This document shows positions 11,214-21,224 of a stretch of 64,000 nt of DNA, piece after piece. A program made the position numbers and the translations under genes. Numbering within the stretch: the stretch's first letter is position 1; each line of letters starts with the position of its first letter. Below the pieces are notes generated by a model that had not been told where the DNA came from, did no database searches, and was given only the letters and a program-made list of their open reading frames with translations. This DNA comes from Polycyclovorans sp002706265 (GTDB lineage Bacteria; Pseudomonadota; Gammaproteobacteria; Nevskiales; Nevskiaceae), in assembly GCA_963973915.1 (NCBI GenBank), contig CAXBBM010000006.1:62001-126000 (forward strand). The letters are read 5' to 3'.

Positions 11214-11911
11214 GCCCACACCCCGACCGGCGCCGGCGCCGCTGCGGCCGGGCGCGCCAGAGCGATGAATCGATCGCGCGACCACTCCACCGCGCCAAGC
11301 CGGGTCAGGTGCTCCGAGGCCACCTGGCAATCGATCAAGGCGAAGTCGTGGGCCGCCAGCCGCTCACACAGGGCGACCAGCGCAACCTTGGAGGCATCGG
11401 TCTGGCGCGAAAACATGGACTCACCATAAAACATGCGGCCAATCGCCACGCCGTAGAGCCCGCCGACCAGCGCGTCACGGTCCCACACTTCCACGCTGTG
11501 CGCGTGGCCCTGCCGGTGCAGCTCGGTGTAGGCATCCCGCATGGCGTCGCCCAGCCAGGTGCCGCGATGCAGCGCCCGAGGTGCGGCGCAGCCGGCGGTC
11601 ACCGCCTCGAAGCAGGTGTCGACCGTGACCCGGAAATGCCCGCTGCGCAGCGTGCGGCGCAACGAGCGGCTGATGTGCAGCGCGCCCGGCGGCAGCACCG
11701 CCCGCGGATCGGGGCACCACCACAGAATCGGCTCGTCGGGGTTGTACCAGGGGAAGGCGCCGTAGGCGTAGGCGCGCAACAGGCGGGTGGGGTGCAGGTC
11801 ACCGCCAATGGCGAGCAGGCCATTGGGTTCGCGCAGGGCCAGGTGCACCGGCGGAAAAGGCTGCTCCGGGTTGTGCGGGTCCAGCCAATGAAGGCGGATG
11901 GGGTTATCCAT
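11210..11911 (-). CDS. aat: Leucyl/phenylalanyl-tRNA--protein transferase Aat
   Basis: Adds Leu or Phe to proteins with N-terminal Lys or Arg, making N-degrons. It has 233 residues. Conserved segments: EPNGLLAIGGDLHPTRLLRAYAYGAFPWY, ILWWCPDPRAVL, RGTWLGDAMRDAYTELHRQGHAHSVEVW (partial quotes of the family core), GGLYGVAIGRMFYGESMFS, and DCQVASEHLTRLGAVEWSR near the end. Start MDNPIRLHWL at 11911 is preferred to the longer frame because conserved residues start there. The stop overlaps the bpt start by four bases, so the two are co-translated. Confidence 0.96.
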   Translation of the reverse strand: MDNPIRLHWLDPHNPEQPFPPVHLALREPNGLLAIGGDLHPTRLLRAYAYGAFPWYNPDEPILWWCPDPRAVLPPGALHISRSLRRTLRSGHFRVTVDTCFEAVTAGCAAPRALHRGTWLGDAMRDAYTELHRQGHAHSVEVWDRDALVGGLYGVAIGRMFYGESMFSRQTDASKVALVALCERLAAHDFALIDCQVASEHLTRLGAVEWSRDRFIALARPAAAAPAPVGVWA

Positions 11912-11976
11912 TGGCGCTTTCTTGCAGTGGCCGGACGCGGACGCAGGTCCAGACCCAGTTGCCGTGGCGGATGGGC

Positions 11977-13176
11977 TTATCCATCGGCGCCCCCCGCCGC
12001 TGCGGGCTGCCGGTAGGCGCTGTGCGCCCGGCGCAGCCACGCGGCGTGATCGGTCACCGCCGCACGCTCGCGCGCCAGAAAATCATCCACGGCGGCCCGC
12101 AGGCGGGGCTCGACCAACCAGTGCGCCGACGTGGTGCGTACCGGGTCGAAGCCGCGCGAGCGCTTGTGATCGCCCTGGGTGCCGGCGTCGAAGCGGCGCA
12201 AGCCGCGCTCGATGCACCAATCGATGCCCTGGTAATAGCAGGTCTCGAAGTGGGCGCCGTCCAACTCGCGGCGGGCGCCCCAATGCCGGCCGTAGAGCGT
12301 GTCATCGCCCTCGAAAAACAGCGCCATCATCTCGCGCTGATCTTCCTGGCCGGCCGCACGGCCGCTGAGGACCCACATGGGGCTCGGACCCTCACGCAGG
12401 TAATCGTCGAAAAACGCGCGATTCAGATAGGGCGGCTGGCCGCGCAGCGCATACGTCGAGGCGTAAAGGGCAAACACCTCGTCCAGCGCGCCGGCGCTCA
12501 GCGTGTGCGCCGCTTCGCGCTGGTAGGTGATGCCGCACTCCACCAGCTTGCGGCGCTCGCGGCGAATCTTCTTGCGCTTGTCTGACGACAAACGCGCCAG
12601 AAAATCATCGAAATGCAGGTAATCGTCGTTGAACCACTGGTACTGGATGTCATGCCGCAGGCTGGCGCCCGCCTGCTGGGCCGCGCCCGCGCCCGACGCG
12701 TCAACGAACAGCACATGGGTCGACGAGTACCCGCGCTCGGCCGCCAGTTCGCCCAGGCGCTGCAGCAGCAGGGCCTCGGCCTCGGCGTCGATCGCCGCCC
12801 ATCGCGGGCCGGTGCTGGGCGTGAAGGGAATGGCGTTGACCAGCCTTGGGTAGTAAGACTGACCCAGTTGCTCCGCCGCACGCGCCCAGGCGAAGTCGAA
12901 GACGAATTCACCGTAGGAATGCGCTTTCAGGTATAGCGGACAGGCGGCCAGCAGCCGGCCATCGGCGGCTTCCAGCAACAGATGACAAGGGCGCCAACCG
13001 AGCTGCGGTGACACGCTGCCGCTGGTTTCCAGCGCCTTGAGAAATCGATGGGATGTGAACGGGTAGCCGCCGCCAAACAGCCCGTCCCATGCCGCCGCGT
13101 CGATCGTCGCGATCTGGTCGGCGTGGCGAAAGCGGCCCGCCGCCAGGGCGGGCCGTGCAGGCGTGTCAGCGTTCAA
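11977..13176 (-). CDS. GNAT-superfamily, FemAB-like protein (DUF482 family)
   Basis: About 399 residues. The protein looks like the DUF482/PF04339 FemAB-like family of predicted peptidoglycan-related acyltransferases: PFTSHRFLKALETSGSV and GWRPCHLLLEA early, SSTHVLFVD in the middle, SSDKRKKIRRERRKL, and the C-terminal GAHFETCYYQGIDWCIERGL with GTQGDHKRSRGF. Substrate is unknown. No ATG or GTG lies in a sensible place. TTG at 13176 (MNADTPARP) gives a family-like length and follows the stop of the upstream gene by 31 bp; CTG at 13185 is another option. It is transcribed with the 110-residue gene upstream. Confidence 0.8.
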   Translation of the reverse strand: MNADTPARPALAAGRFRHADQIATIDAAAWDGLFGGGYPFTSHRFLKALETSGSVSPQLGWRPCHLLLEAADGRLLAACPLYLKAHSYGEFVFDFAWARAAEQLGQSYYPRLVNAIPFTPSTGPRWAAIDAEAEALLLQRLGELAAERGYSSTHVLFVDASGAGAAQQAGASLRHDIQYQWFNDDYLHFDDFLARLSSDKRKKIRRERRKLVECGITYQREAAHTLSAGALDEVFALYASTYALRGQPPYLNRAFFDDYLREGPSPMWVLSGRAAGQEDQREMMALFFEGDDTLYGRHWGARRELDGAHFETCYYQGIDWCIERGLRRFDAGTQGDHKRSRGFDPVRTTSAHWLVEPRLRAAVDDFLARERAAVTDHAAWLRRAHSAYRQPAAAGGADG

Positions 13177-13207
13177 ATGGGTCAGTGGGGGGCAAATGCA
13201 GCGGGGT

Positions 13208-13540
13208 TCAGTGAAAGGTGGGGGCCACGGTCGGCACGTCGCGCAGCGACCACTGGACGATGGCGTCGTGCTCAAAGCCGGTGATCGACTCGGCATCTTT
13301 CGGTGGGTGGGCCTCGGTGACCCGGCCGTCGGCATCAAAGGCCACGAAGGCGCCGGAGGTCTGTACCTTGATTTCGCCGATCTCGCTGTCATCGAGCGTG
13401 ATCTGCAGGTATCTCACCATGCGATCGGCCAGTTCAGGCAGCGGACGGGTGCCGGCCGCGACCATCGCGGCCTGTTCGGCGCTGAATTCACGAATGCCGT
13501 CTTCTGGGGTGATGAGGAAGTGCTTCACTTCTGTGCTCAT
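13208..13540 (-). CDS. Conserved-looking hypothetical protein, 110 residues
   Basis: I do not recognise a family. It starts MSTEVKHFLITPEDGIREFS, is acidic and soluble, and has no TM, Cys pairs or known motif. The middle VRYLQITLDDSE and KVQTSGAFVAFDADGRVTEA read like a small mixed alpha/beta fold with two beta hairpins. AGGA eight bases before ATG at 13540 is a fair ribosome-binding site, and codon use matches the neighbours, so it is probably a real gene. It sits 31 bp upstream of the FemAB-like gene on the same strand and diverges from ftsK. Confidence 0.7.
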   Translation of the reverse strand: MSTEVKHFLITPEDGIREFSAEQAAMVAAGTRPLPELADRMVRYLQITLDDSEIGEIKVQTSGAFVAFDADGRVTEAHPPKDAESITGFEHDAIVQWSLRDVPTVAPTFH

Positions 13541-13672
13541 GGGAAGGGTCCTGTCAGCGTCCGAGATGGACAGGTTCAATATGCAGGGTTCCAGCAAAGT
13601 TTCAAGTTGCCGGGCGCGACCGGCGCAGGGGAGCCGACAGCTGGACTGATAAACTTCGTGGGCCTCTCCGGG

Positions 13673-16231
13673 ATGGACTTGCGATCGTCTCGCGACGTTC
13701 AGAGACGGCTCAAGCACTTTACGTACCAAGGCAGGCGGACGTTGGCGGAACCCAAACAATGGTGGCTGCAGTTGCGCGGGCAGGGTGCCTCGGCACCCGA
13801 GGCGGCAACGCCCGGCGGGGTCAGCCCGTGGCTGGTCAGACTGCCGCGCGAAGCCGCGATGCTGGCCTGCGCCGGCGTTGCCGTGGTGCTGCTGATGCTG
13901 CTCATCAGCTTTCATCCCGATGATCCGGGCTGGATGTCTTCGGGTGCCGGCGGCGACGTGCACAACCTGATCGGCCCGGCGGGCGCCTGGCTGGCCGACG
14001 TGTTGCTGTCGGTGCTGGGCCTGACCGCCTACGGACTGCCCTGGGCCTTGCTATGGGCGGGCATGCGCATCCTGCGCGGCGGCCGGCGTGACGAACCCCC
14101 TGCCGAGCATGTTCTGCCCTTGCCGGTGCGCTGGTTCAGTGGCGTGGTGATGGCGGCGGCCTTGTCCGCGCTGTTCGCCGTACACGTCGATGCCGCGCCC
14201 AGCGTGGCCCCGCAAGGCGCCGGCGGCATTGCCGGGCTCGCCTTGTCCAGTTGGCTCAAGGGCGGTCTGGGCGGCGTCGGTGCCAGCCTGGTGCTTCTGG
14301 TGTTGGCCATTGCCTCGGCGCCGCTGGTCTTCACTTTTTCGTGGCTGCGGGTGATGGACCAGATTGGCGGCGTGCTGCTGCGCCTGGGGCCGCTGCTGCG
14401 CCGTGGGGTGATGTCGGTGGCGGCGCCCGAGCGTGTCGCGCCGCCCGCCTTCAAGACCATCGATGTGCCGGTCACGCCCGCGCCGTCCGCCCCCGCGGCC
14501 TCCCCCACCGCCGGCACCGCGCCACGCAGCACCCTGCAGAAGAAGGGCATGCGTGTCGCGCCGACCCTGTCGCCCGACAGCGCCGAGGTGCCGCCGCCCG
14601 AGGCCTTCGAATTGACCTCTGAACGCGATGAGGCGCCGCCGCCGGTCAGCGTCGCCGCCCCCAGCGTCGCCAAAGCGGTCGTCGCCAAACCGGTGGCCAA
14701 GGCCCATGCGCTGGACGACGTGCCGCCTTACGAGGGTGATCCGCTGCCGCCGATCACCCTGCTTGATCGTCCGCGGGTCTCCGGCAAGCGCTACACGCCG
14801 GACGAGCTTGAACAGCTGGCGCGTGACGTCGAACGCCATCTGGCCAGCTTCGGGGTCAAGGTCGACGTGGTCGACGCCACGCCCGGTCCGGTCATCACCC
14901 GCTTCGAGATTCAGCCCGCCGCGGGCGTGAAGGGTTCGCAGATCACCAACCTGTCACGCGACCTAGCGCGCTCACTGTCGGTGGCCAGCGTGCGCGTGCT
15001 CGAAGTGGTCGAGGGCAAGCCGGTGATCGGGCTTGAAATTCCCAACCAGCAGCGCGAGATGGTGTTCCTGCGCGAGATCATCGACTCGGCCAAGTTCCGC
15101 AGCAGTGTCGCCACCCTGGCCATCGCCATGGGCAAGGACATTGGCGGCGAGCCGGTGGTGTTCGACCTCGCCAAGATGCCGCACCTGCTGGTGGCCGGCA
15201 CCACCGGATCGGGCAAGTCGGTGGCGATCAACACCATGATTCTGTCGCTGCTGTACCGCGCCACGCACGAGCAACTGCGCTTCATCTTCATCGACCCGAA
15301 AATGCTGGAACTGTCGATCTACGACGGCATTCCGCACCTGCTCACGCCGGTGGTCACCGACATGAAGGACGCCGCCAACGCCCTACGCTGGTGCGTGGCC
15401 GAAATGGAGCGCCGCTACCGGCTGATGTCGGCGCTGGGCGTGCGCAACCTGGCCGGCATGAACCGCAAGCTCGAAGAGGCACTGGCCGCCGGCGAACCGG
15501 TGATGGACCCGCTGTTCAAGCCCGCCGAGGGCGATCTGTTCCGCGAAGGCGCGGCCACCGCCGATGCCGTGGAGCCGATGCCGCACATCGTCATCATCAT
15601 CGACGAGCTGGCCGACATGATGATGGTCGTCGGCAAGAAGGTCGAAGAGCTGATCGCCCGCATCGCCCAGAAGGCGCGCGCGGCCGGCATTCACCTCATC
15701 GTCGCCACGCAGCGCCCCAGCGTGGACGTGATCACCGGGCTGATCAAGGCCAACATTCCGTCGCGCATGGCCTTCCAGGTGGCGTCGCGGATCGACTCCC
15801 GCACCATTCTTGACGAGCTGGGCGCCGACACCCTGCTGGGCAATGGCGACGGGCTGTTCCGGCCCATCGGCGCGTCACGGCTGGACCGCGTGCACGGGGC
15901 GTTTGTCGATGACCACGAAGTGCACAAGGTCGTCGCCTACCTCAAGCAGATTCCCAACAAACCGCCGCATATCGACGACATCTGCGCCGAAGAGCCGAGT
16001 GGCCCGGCCGAAGGTGGCATCGACGACGCCGAGTCGGACCCCATGTACGACCAGGCCGTCGCCGTTGTGCTGGAAACCCGCAAGGCCAGCGTGTCGTGGG
16101 TGCAGCGCCGGCTCAAAATTGGCTACAACCGCGCCGCGCGCATCGTCGAGCAGATGGAGGCATCCGGCGTGGTCGGCCCCTCCGGCCCCGGCGGCAACCG
16201 CGACATCCTGGTTCCCGGCGGGCAGGATTAG
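13673..16231 (+). CDS. ftsK: DNA translocase FtsK
   Basis: Septum-anchored motor that pumps DNA towards dif during division and activates XerCD. It has 852 residues from ATG 13673; TTG at 13742 is an alternative with a better ribosome-binding site. The N-terminal membrane part has about four hydrophobic segments between residues 60 and 250 (for example AAMLACAGVAVVLLMLLISF). A Pro/Ala-rich linker covers about 255-350. The motor has Walker A GTTGSGKS (near 508), Walker B HIVIIIDELADMM, and QRPSVDVITG with IPSRMAFQVAS. The C-terminal gamma winged helix is present (SVSWVQRRLKIGYNRAARIV, then EQMEASGVVG). First gene of the ftsK-lolA-rarA-crcB-serS run. Confidence 0.96.
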   Translation: MDLRSSRDVQRRLKHFTYQGRRTLAEPKQWWLQLRGQGASAPEAATPGGVSPWLVRLPREAAMLACAGVAVVLLMLLISFHPDDPGWMSSGAGGDVHNLIGPAGAWLADVLLSVLGLTAYGLPWALLWAGMRILRGGRRDEPPAEHVLPLPVRWFSGVVMAAALSALFAVHVDAAPSVAPQGAGGIAGLALSSWLKGGLGGVGASLVLLVLAIASAPLVFTFSWLRVMDQIGGVLLRLGPLLRRGVMSVAAPERVAPPAFKTIDVPVTPAPSAPAASPTAGTAPRSTLQKKGMRVAPTLSPDSAEVPPPEAFELTSERDEAPPPVSVAAPSVAKAVVAKPVAKAHALDDVPPYEGDPLPPITLLDRPRVSGKRYTPDELEQLARDVERHLASFGVKVDVVDATPGPVITRFEIQPAAGVKGSQITNLSRDLARSLSVASVRVLEVVEGKPVIGLEIPNQQREMVFLREIIDSAKFRSSVATLAIAMGKDIGGEPVVFDLAKMPHLLVAGTTGSGKSVAINTMILSLLYRATHEQLRFIFIDPKMLELSIYDGIPHLLTPVVTDMKDAANALRWCVAEMERRYRLMSALGVRNLAGMNRKLEEALAAGEPVMDPLFKPAEGDLFREGAATADAVEPMPHIVIIIDELADMMMVVGKKVEELIARIAQKARAAGIHLIVATQRPSVDVITGLIKANIPSRMAFQVASRIDSRTILDELGADTLLGNGDGLFRPIGASRLDRVHGAFVDDHEVHKVVAYLKQIPNKPPHIDDICAEEPSGPAEGGIDDAESDPMYDQAVAVVLETRKASVSWVQRRLKIGYNRAARIVEQMEASGVVGPSGPGGNRDILVPGGQD

Positions 16232-16285
16232 CGCGGCATCAGGGCGCATTCAGCGCACCCGCCCCACGCTGCCCGCCGCATTTCA

Positions 16286-16930
16286 ATGAGATTCGCCATG
16301 TCTGTGCTTCGACCTTTCGCGCTGTTGTTGGGCGTCGTCTTTTCTGCGCTGGTCGTGGCTGCGCCGGTGGACGAGCTGGACGCCCGCTGGCAGGGGCTGA
16401 AGGCATTCGAAGGCCAGTTCACCCAGACCCAGCGCGACCACGACGGCACCGTGCTCTCCGAGGGCGCGGGGACGCTGGCGCTGGCGCGTCCCGGCAAGTT
16501 CTATTGGGCTTACACGTCGCCTTACGTGCAGACCATTGTTGCCAACGGCCAAACCGTCTGGGTGCACGACCCCGACCTCAAGCAGGTCACCCGCCGCCCG
16601 GCCGAGGCCGCGCTGGCCGGCACGCCCGCCTCGCTGCTCGCCAGCGGCGACAGCCTGGGCAAAGGCTTCGATGTGCTCGCCCTGCCGCCCACCGACGAAA
16701 GCCCAAAGGGCGCGCAGGGCTGGCGCCTGACCCCGCAGACCGCCGACAGTGAATTCGACCGCATCGACGTCTGGCTGCGCGGCAGCGTGCCGGTGCTGCT
16801 GACCTTCAGCGATCCGCTGGGCGGCACCACCGATGTGCGCTTTGACGACATCAAGATCAACCCGCGCTTCGCCCGCGACCGCTTCGAATTCACCCCGCCG
16901 CGCGGCCACACGGTGATCGGCGAGAACTGA
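16286..16930 (+). CDS. lolA: Outer-membrane lipoprotein carrier protein LolA
   Basis: Periplasmic chaperone carrying lipoproteins from LolCDE to LolB. It has 214 residues. A signal peptide covers about residues 1-25 (cleavage near VVA-AP). LolA features follow: LDARWQGLKAFEGQFTQTQ, GTLALARPGKFYWAYTSPY, VWVHDPDLKQVT, and late PVLLTFSDPLGGTTDVRF. Either ATG 16286 or ATG 16298 could start; the latter trims four residues and still leaves a good signal peptide. The position after ftsK is typical in gammaproteobacteria. Other lipoproteins in this window (7588, 24620, 40941, 59634) would be potential cargo. Confidence 0.95.
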   Translation: MRFAMSVLRPFALLLGVVFSALVVAAPVDELDARWQGLKAFEGQFTQTQRDHDGTVLSEGAGTLALARPGKFYWAYTSPYVQTIVANGQTVWVHDPDLKQVTRRPAEAALAGTPASLLASGDSLGKGFDVLALPPTDESPKGAQGWRLTPQTADSEFDRIDVWLRGSVPVLLTFSDPLGGTTDVRFDDIKINPRFARDRFEFTPPRGHTVIGEN

Positions 16931-16978
16931 GGCGACAGCGCGCGCCGCACGCCCGCAAAGCAGGCACACTTTCGCCTC

Positions 16979-18264
<1,286 letters not shown>

Positions 18265-18268
<4 letters not shown>

Positions 18269-18630
18269 CGGCCTGGCTGGCGGTGGCGGCCGGGGGCGCC
18301 CTGGGCTCGCTGGCCCGTTACGCGGTGAAGCTGGTGTTTGGCGCGGCGGCGGGATTTCCGTGGTGGACCCTGCTGGTGAACGCCCTGGGCGGCCTGTTGA
18401 TTGGCCTGCTGGCGGTTGCCGCGCGCGACTGGCCCGAAGCGCTGCGCGCCGGCCTGATGGTCGGCCTGCTGGGCGGCTTCACCACCTTCTCGGCGTTCTC
18501 GCTCGAAACCGTGCAACTGCTGCGCGAGCAGCCGCTGCTGGCGCTGCTCAACGTGCTGCTCAATGTCGGCGCGGCGGTGATCGCCTGTGCAGCGGGCCTG
18601 TGGCTGGCGGGACTCAAGGCATCCGTATAA
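18265..18630 (+). CDS. crcB: Fluoride channel CrcB/Fluc
   Basis: Small dual-topology membrane channel that exports fluoride. It has 121 residues and four hydrophobic helices. Family signatures: GGALGSLARYAV at the N-terminus, PWWTLLVNALGGLLIGLL (pore-lining Asn), and GLLGGFTTFSAFSLETVQLL, which carries the fluoride-contact Phe box. ATGA overlap with rarA implies coupling. No fluoride riboswitch is visible; the gene has no leader of its own. Confidence 0.96.
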
Positions 18631-18663
18631 TTCGCGGCCTCAATCGTTTCGGAAGCCTGATTC

Positions 18664-19896
18664 ATGCTCGACCCCAAGCAACTGCGCGCTGACCTGCCGG
18701 CCGTCGCAGCGGGCCTTGCCCGGCGCGGCTACGCGCTCGACACCGACGCCGTCACCGCGCTCGAAACCCGCCGCAAGGCCCTGCAGACCGAAACCGAGCA
18801 GCTTCAGGCCGAGCGCAACCGTCGCTCCAAAGACATCGGTCTGGTCAAGAAGCAGGGCGGCGACATCGCCCCGGTGATGGCCGAAATGGAGCAGCTGAAA
18901 AGCCGCCTGCAGACCGCCGAGGCCGCGCTGGACCAGGTGCAGGCCGAGTTCGACGAGTTCACCGCCGCGCTGCCCAACATCCCGCAGGCCGATGTGCCCA
19001 ATGGTGCCTCTGAAGCCGACAACGTCGAGGTGCGCCGCTGGGGCACCGTCGTCGACCAGGCCGACGCGCCCGACCACGTCACGCTGGGCGAAGCGGCGGG
19101 CCTCATGGACTTTGCCGCCGGGGCCAAGCTGACCGGCGCGCGCTTCACCGTGCTCAAGGGGCAGTTGGCGCGCATCCACCGCAAGCTGGTGCAGTTCATG
19201 CTCAACATCCACACCACCGAGCATGGCTACGAAGAGCTGTACGTGCCGTACATCGTCAACCGCGATTCGCTGCGCGGCACCGGCCAGCTGCCCAAGTTCG
19301 AGGCCGACCTGTTCAAGCTCGAAGGCGACGAGGGCTGGTACCTGATTCCCACCGCCGAAGTGCCGGTCACCAACCTGCTGCGGGGCGAGATTCTCGACGC
19401 CGCCGACCTGCCGCGAAAATGGGTCTGCCACACCCCGTGTTTCCGCTCAGAGGCCGGCAGCGCCGGGCGCGACACGCGCGGCATGATTCGCCAGCACCAG
19501 TTCGAAAAGGTCGAACTGGTGCAGGCGGTGCGGCCGGACGAATCCACCGCCGCGCTGGAGGCGCTCACCGGCCACGCCGAAGTGATTTTGCAGCGCCTGC
19601 AACTGCCGTATCGCACCGTGGTGCTGTGCACCGGCGACATGGGCGCCGGCAGCGCCAAGACCTACGACATCGAAGTGTGGCTGCCGTCGCAGCGGCGGTA
19701 TCGCGAGATCAGTTCCTGTTCCAACTTCGAGAGCTATCAGGCGCGGCGCATGCAGGCGCGGTTTCGCAATGCGCTGGGCAAGCCCGAGCTGCTGCACACC
19801 CTCAATGGCTCCGGGCTGGCGGTCGGGCGCACCCTGGTGGCGCTGCTGGAGAACCATCGTGACCTCGAAAACATCGAGGCCCTGCTCAGCGGTTGA
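18664..19896 (+). CDS. serS: Serine--tRNA ligase
   Basis: Class II aminoacyl-tRNA synthetase charging tRNA-Ser (and initial step of selenocysteinyl-tRNA). It has 410 residues, slightly short of the usual ~425. The N-terminal long coiled-coil arm is at about residues 25-100 (KALQTETEQLQAERNRRSKD). Class II motif 2 is CHTPCFRSEAGSAGRDTRGM with HQFEKVELVQ, and motif 3 is NGSGLAVGRTLVALLENH near the C-terminus. The upstream TATAAT-like sequence at 18626-18631 lies inside the end of crcB and could be a private promoter. It converges with the PilZ gene, with only four bases between the stops. Confidence 0.97.
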   Translation: MLDPKQLRADLPAVAAGLARRGYALDTDAVTALETRRKALQTETEQLQAERNRRSKDIGLVKKQGGDIAPVMAEMEQLKSRLQTAEAALDQVQAEFDEFTAALPNIPQADVPNGASEADNVEVRRWGTVVDQADAPDHVTLGEAAGLMDFAAGAKLTGARFTVLKGQLARIHRKLVQFMLNIHTTEHGYEELYVPYIVNRDSLRGTGQLPKFEADLFKLEGDEGWYLIPTAEVPVTNLLRGEILDAADLPRKWVCHTPCFRSEAGSAGRDTRGMIRQHQFEKVELVQAVRPDESTAALEALTGHAEVILQRLQLPYRTVVLCTGDMGAGSAKTYDIEVWLPSQRRYREISSCSNFESYQARRMQARFRNALGKPELLHTLNGSGLAVGRTLVALLENHRDLENIEALLSG

Positions 19897-19900
19897 GGGT

Positions 19901-20593
19901 TCAGGCCATGTCGGCCTGCCGCCGGCGCAAGCCATAACGCTCCAGCTCCAGCACCCACTGCCGCAGCAGTTGCAAGGCGCTGGCGGCCGGCTGCAGAAAG
20001 CGCGCACCCAGATGCGTGCCCTGGGCGCTGCTGCTGACATGGCGCACCTCCAGCGGCAGCGTCACCTTCGCGTTTTTGACGCTCCACTCGCAGCTGAGCG
20101 GCTGATCGTTGTCGGGCGTCCAGTGGCGCGGCGGTTGCAGGCCCACGCCGGTGAGGCTGATGTCGCGCACCGTGGCCGGGACCGGCTCGGCGTCGCCCTG
20201 GCGCAAACGGGCCTGGGCCATGCCATGTTCGGCGGGCACATCGGCGCGAAACGCCTGGCGCCGCTGCACGTGCTGGACCTGCGTGGGCCAATGGACGTCG
20301 AGGCGCCATTCATCGCGGCCGCGCGTCAATTGCCGCAGCGCGCTGGTGATGTGCACGCGGGCGCCGTGCAGGCGGCCCTCGGCCTGCACCTCGGTGTCGG
20401 GCGGCAGCCACAGGGTGGGCTCCTGCGGGGTCAACAGGGTGACGAAGGCGTAGCCCTCGTCGCCCATCAATTCAGGCGGAATGACGGCCGATTGCCGGTC
20501 CAGACCCGGCACCGTCAGCAGCAGCCGCGCGCGCTGTTTTGCCAGGCCGCTGATCAGCAGGCGGGTGCTGTCCAGGGGCGTGTCCGCCTTCAT
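19901..20593 (-). CDS. PilZ-domain flagellar brake protein, YcgR-like
   Basis: Predicted c-di-GMP effector slowing the flagellar motor. It has 230 residues and two domains. The N-terminal YcgR-type beta-barrel is at about 1-110 (LLTVPGLDRQSAVIPPELMG, YAFVTLLTPQEPTLWLPP). The C-terminal PilZ domain starts at RRQAFRADVP (the RxxxR c-di-GMP switch, near 122) and has DISLTGVGL, matching the D/NxSxxG motif. It overlaps the upstream small gene by four bases and is third in the flgM operon, which supports a flagellar role. A YcgR assignment is by domain order and neighbours. Confidence 0.82.
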   Translation of the reverse strand: MKADTPLDSTRLLISGLAKQRARLLLTVPGLDRQSAVIPPELMGDEGYAFVTLLTPQEPTLWLPPDTEVQAEGRLHGARVHITSALRQLTRGRDEWRLDVHWPTQVQHVQRRQAFRADVPAEHGMAQARLRQGDAEPVPATVRDISLTGVGLQPPRHWTPDNDQPLSCEWSVKNAKVTLPLEVRHVSSSAQGTHLGARFLQPAASALQLLRQWVLELERYGLRRRQADMA

Positions 20594-20871
20594 CGCAGCT
20601 GGCCGTGTCTGCCATACGCGGTGGGCACCTCGGCGCGCAACGCACCCTGCAACCGGCGTGCGGCGTGCAGGCGCAGGCGTGCCAGTTCGGCCAGTGTCTG
20701 CAACTGGCCGCGGGCTTGCCCAAGCTGGTCGGCGGTGAGCGAGGTCGGGCGCTGGCGCAGCCGGTCAAGCTGCGCGCGCAGCGCCCGGTTGGCCGCGTCA
20801 ACCTGGTCGGGCGCGTGGGTCAATGCGTGCTGAAGCTGCGTGAGGGTGTGCGCCAGGGCGTCGGTTGACAT
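20590..20871 (-). CDS. FlgN-like small flagellar protein (tentative)
   Basis: 93 residues, nearly all predicted helical: LAHTLTQLQHALTHAPDQVD, RALRAQLDRLRQRPTSLTAD and LQTLAELARLRLHAARRLQG, giving a two- or three-helix coiled coil. It sits between flgM and a PilZ/YcgR gene, where many bacteria carry flgN, the export chaperone for hook-filament junction proteins FlgK and FlgL. FlgN is usually about 140-150 residues, so this is short and sequence identity is not obvious. Assignment rests on position and helical content. The stop overlaps the next start (ATGA). Confidence 0.55.
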   Translation of the reverse strand: MSTDALAHTLTQLQHALTHAPDQVDAANRALRAQLDRLRQRPTSLTADQLGQARGQLQTLAELARLRLHAARRLQGALRAEVPTAYGRHGQLR

Positions 20872-20904
20872 GGGCGGCTCCCGAAATGGCCCGAATGCGG
20901 GCGG

Positions 20905-21168
20905 TCACAACTGCCACTGCAAGAGCCGTTCCGCGATCAATGTCGGGTCGACCTGGTAATGGCCCTCGGTGATCGCCGTGCGCAGTTCGCTGAGCCGTGA
21001 CGCCTGTTGCAGCGGGCTTTGTGGCAAGGCGCCGGGCGCGCGGGCGGCATCCGAAAGCGACAGGCCCGCGGCTCGGGCGACGGGCGGCGCAGGGTCCTGG
21101 CCGCTGGGCGGCGCCGTGGGCAGCGGCGCGCGCGGCGCTGCGATATTCGGGAGAGGGGTGACTTTCAT
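20905..21168 (-). CDS. flgM: Anti-sigma-28 factor FlgM
   Basis: Binds and holds sigma-28 (FliA) until the hook is complete, then is exported through the flagellum. It has 87 residues: a disordered Pro/Ala-rich N-terminal half and the conserved C-terminal sigma-binding helices RLSELRTAITEGHYQVDPTL and IAERLLQWQL. The start MKVTPLPNIA is the only good ATG. A very close match to the sigma-28 consensus lies 30-56 bp upstream, giving the usual feedback loop in which sigma-28 drives its own inhibitor. The other flagellar genes are not in this window. Confidence 0.9.
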   Translation of the reverse strand: MKVTPLPNIAAPRAPLPTAPPSGQDPAPPVARAAGLSLSDAARAPGALPQSPLQQASRLSELRTAITEGHYQVDPTLIAERLLQWQL

Positions 21169-21197
21169 GACGGTTTCCGCGCAGGGGGATCATCCTG

Positions 21198-21224
21198 CTA
21201 TCGGCGCCGTGTCGAAAAACTTTA
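21198..21224 (-). promoter_or_regulatory. Sigma-28 (FliA) promoter of flgM
   Basis: On the minus strand the sequence reads TAAAGTTT (21224-21217), an 11-base spacer, then GCCGATAG (21205-21198). The enterobacterial sigma-28 consensus is TAAAGTTT-N11-GCCGATAA, so 15 of 16 positions match with exact spacing. It ends 29 bp before the flgM ATG. Confidence 0.93.
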
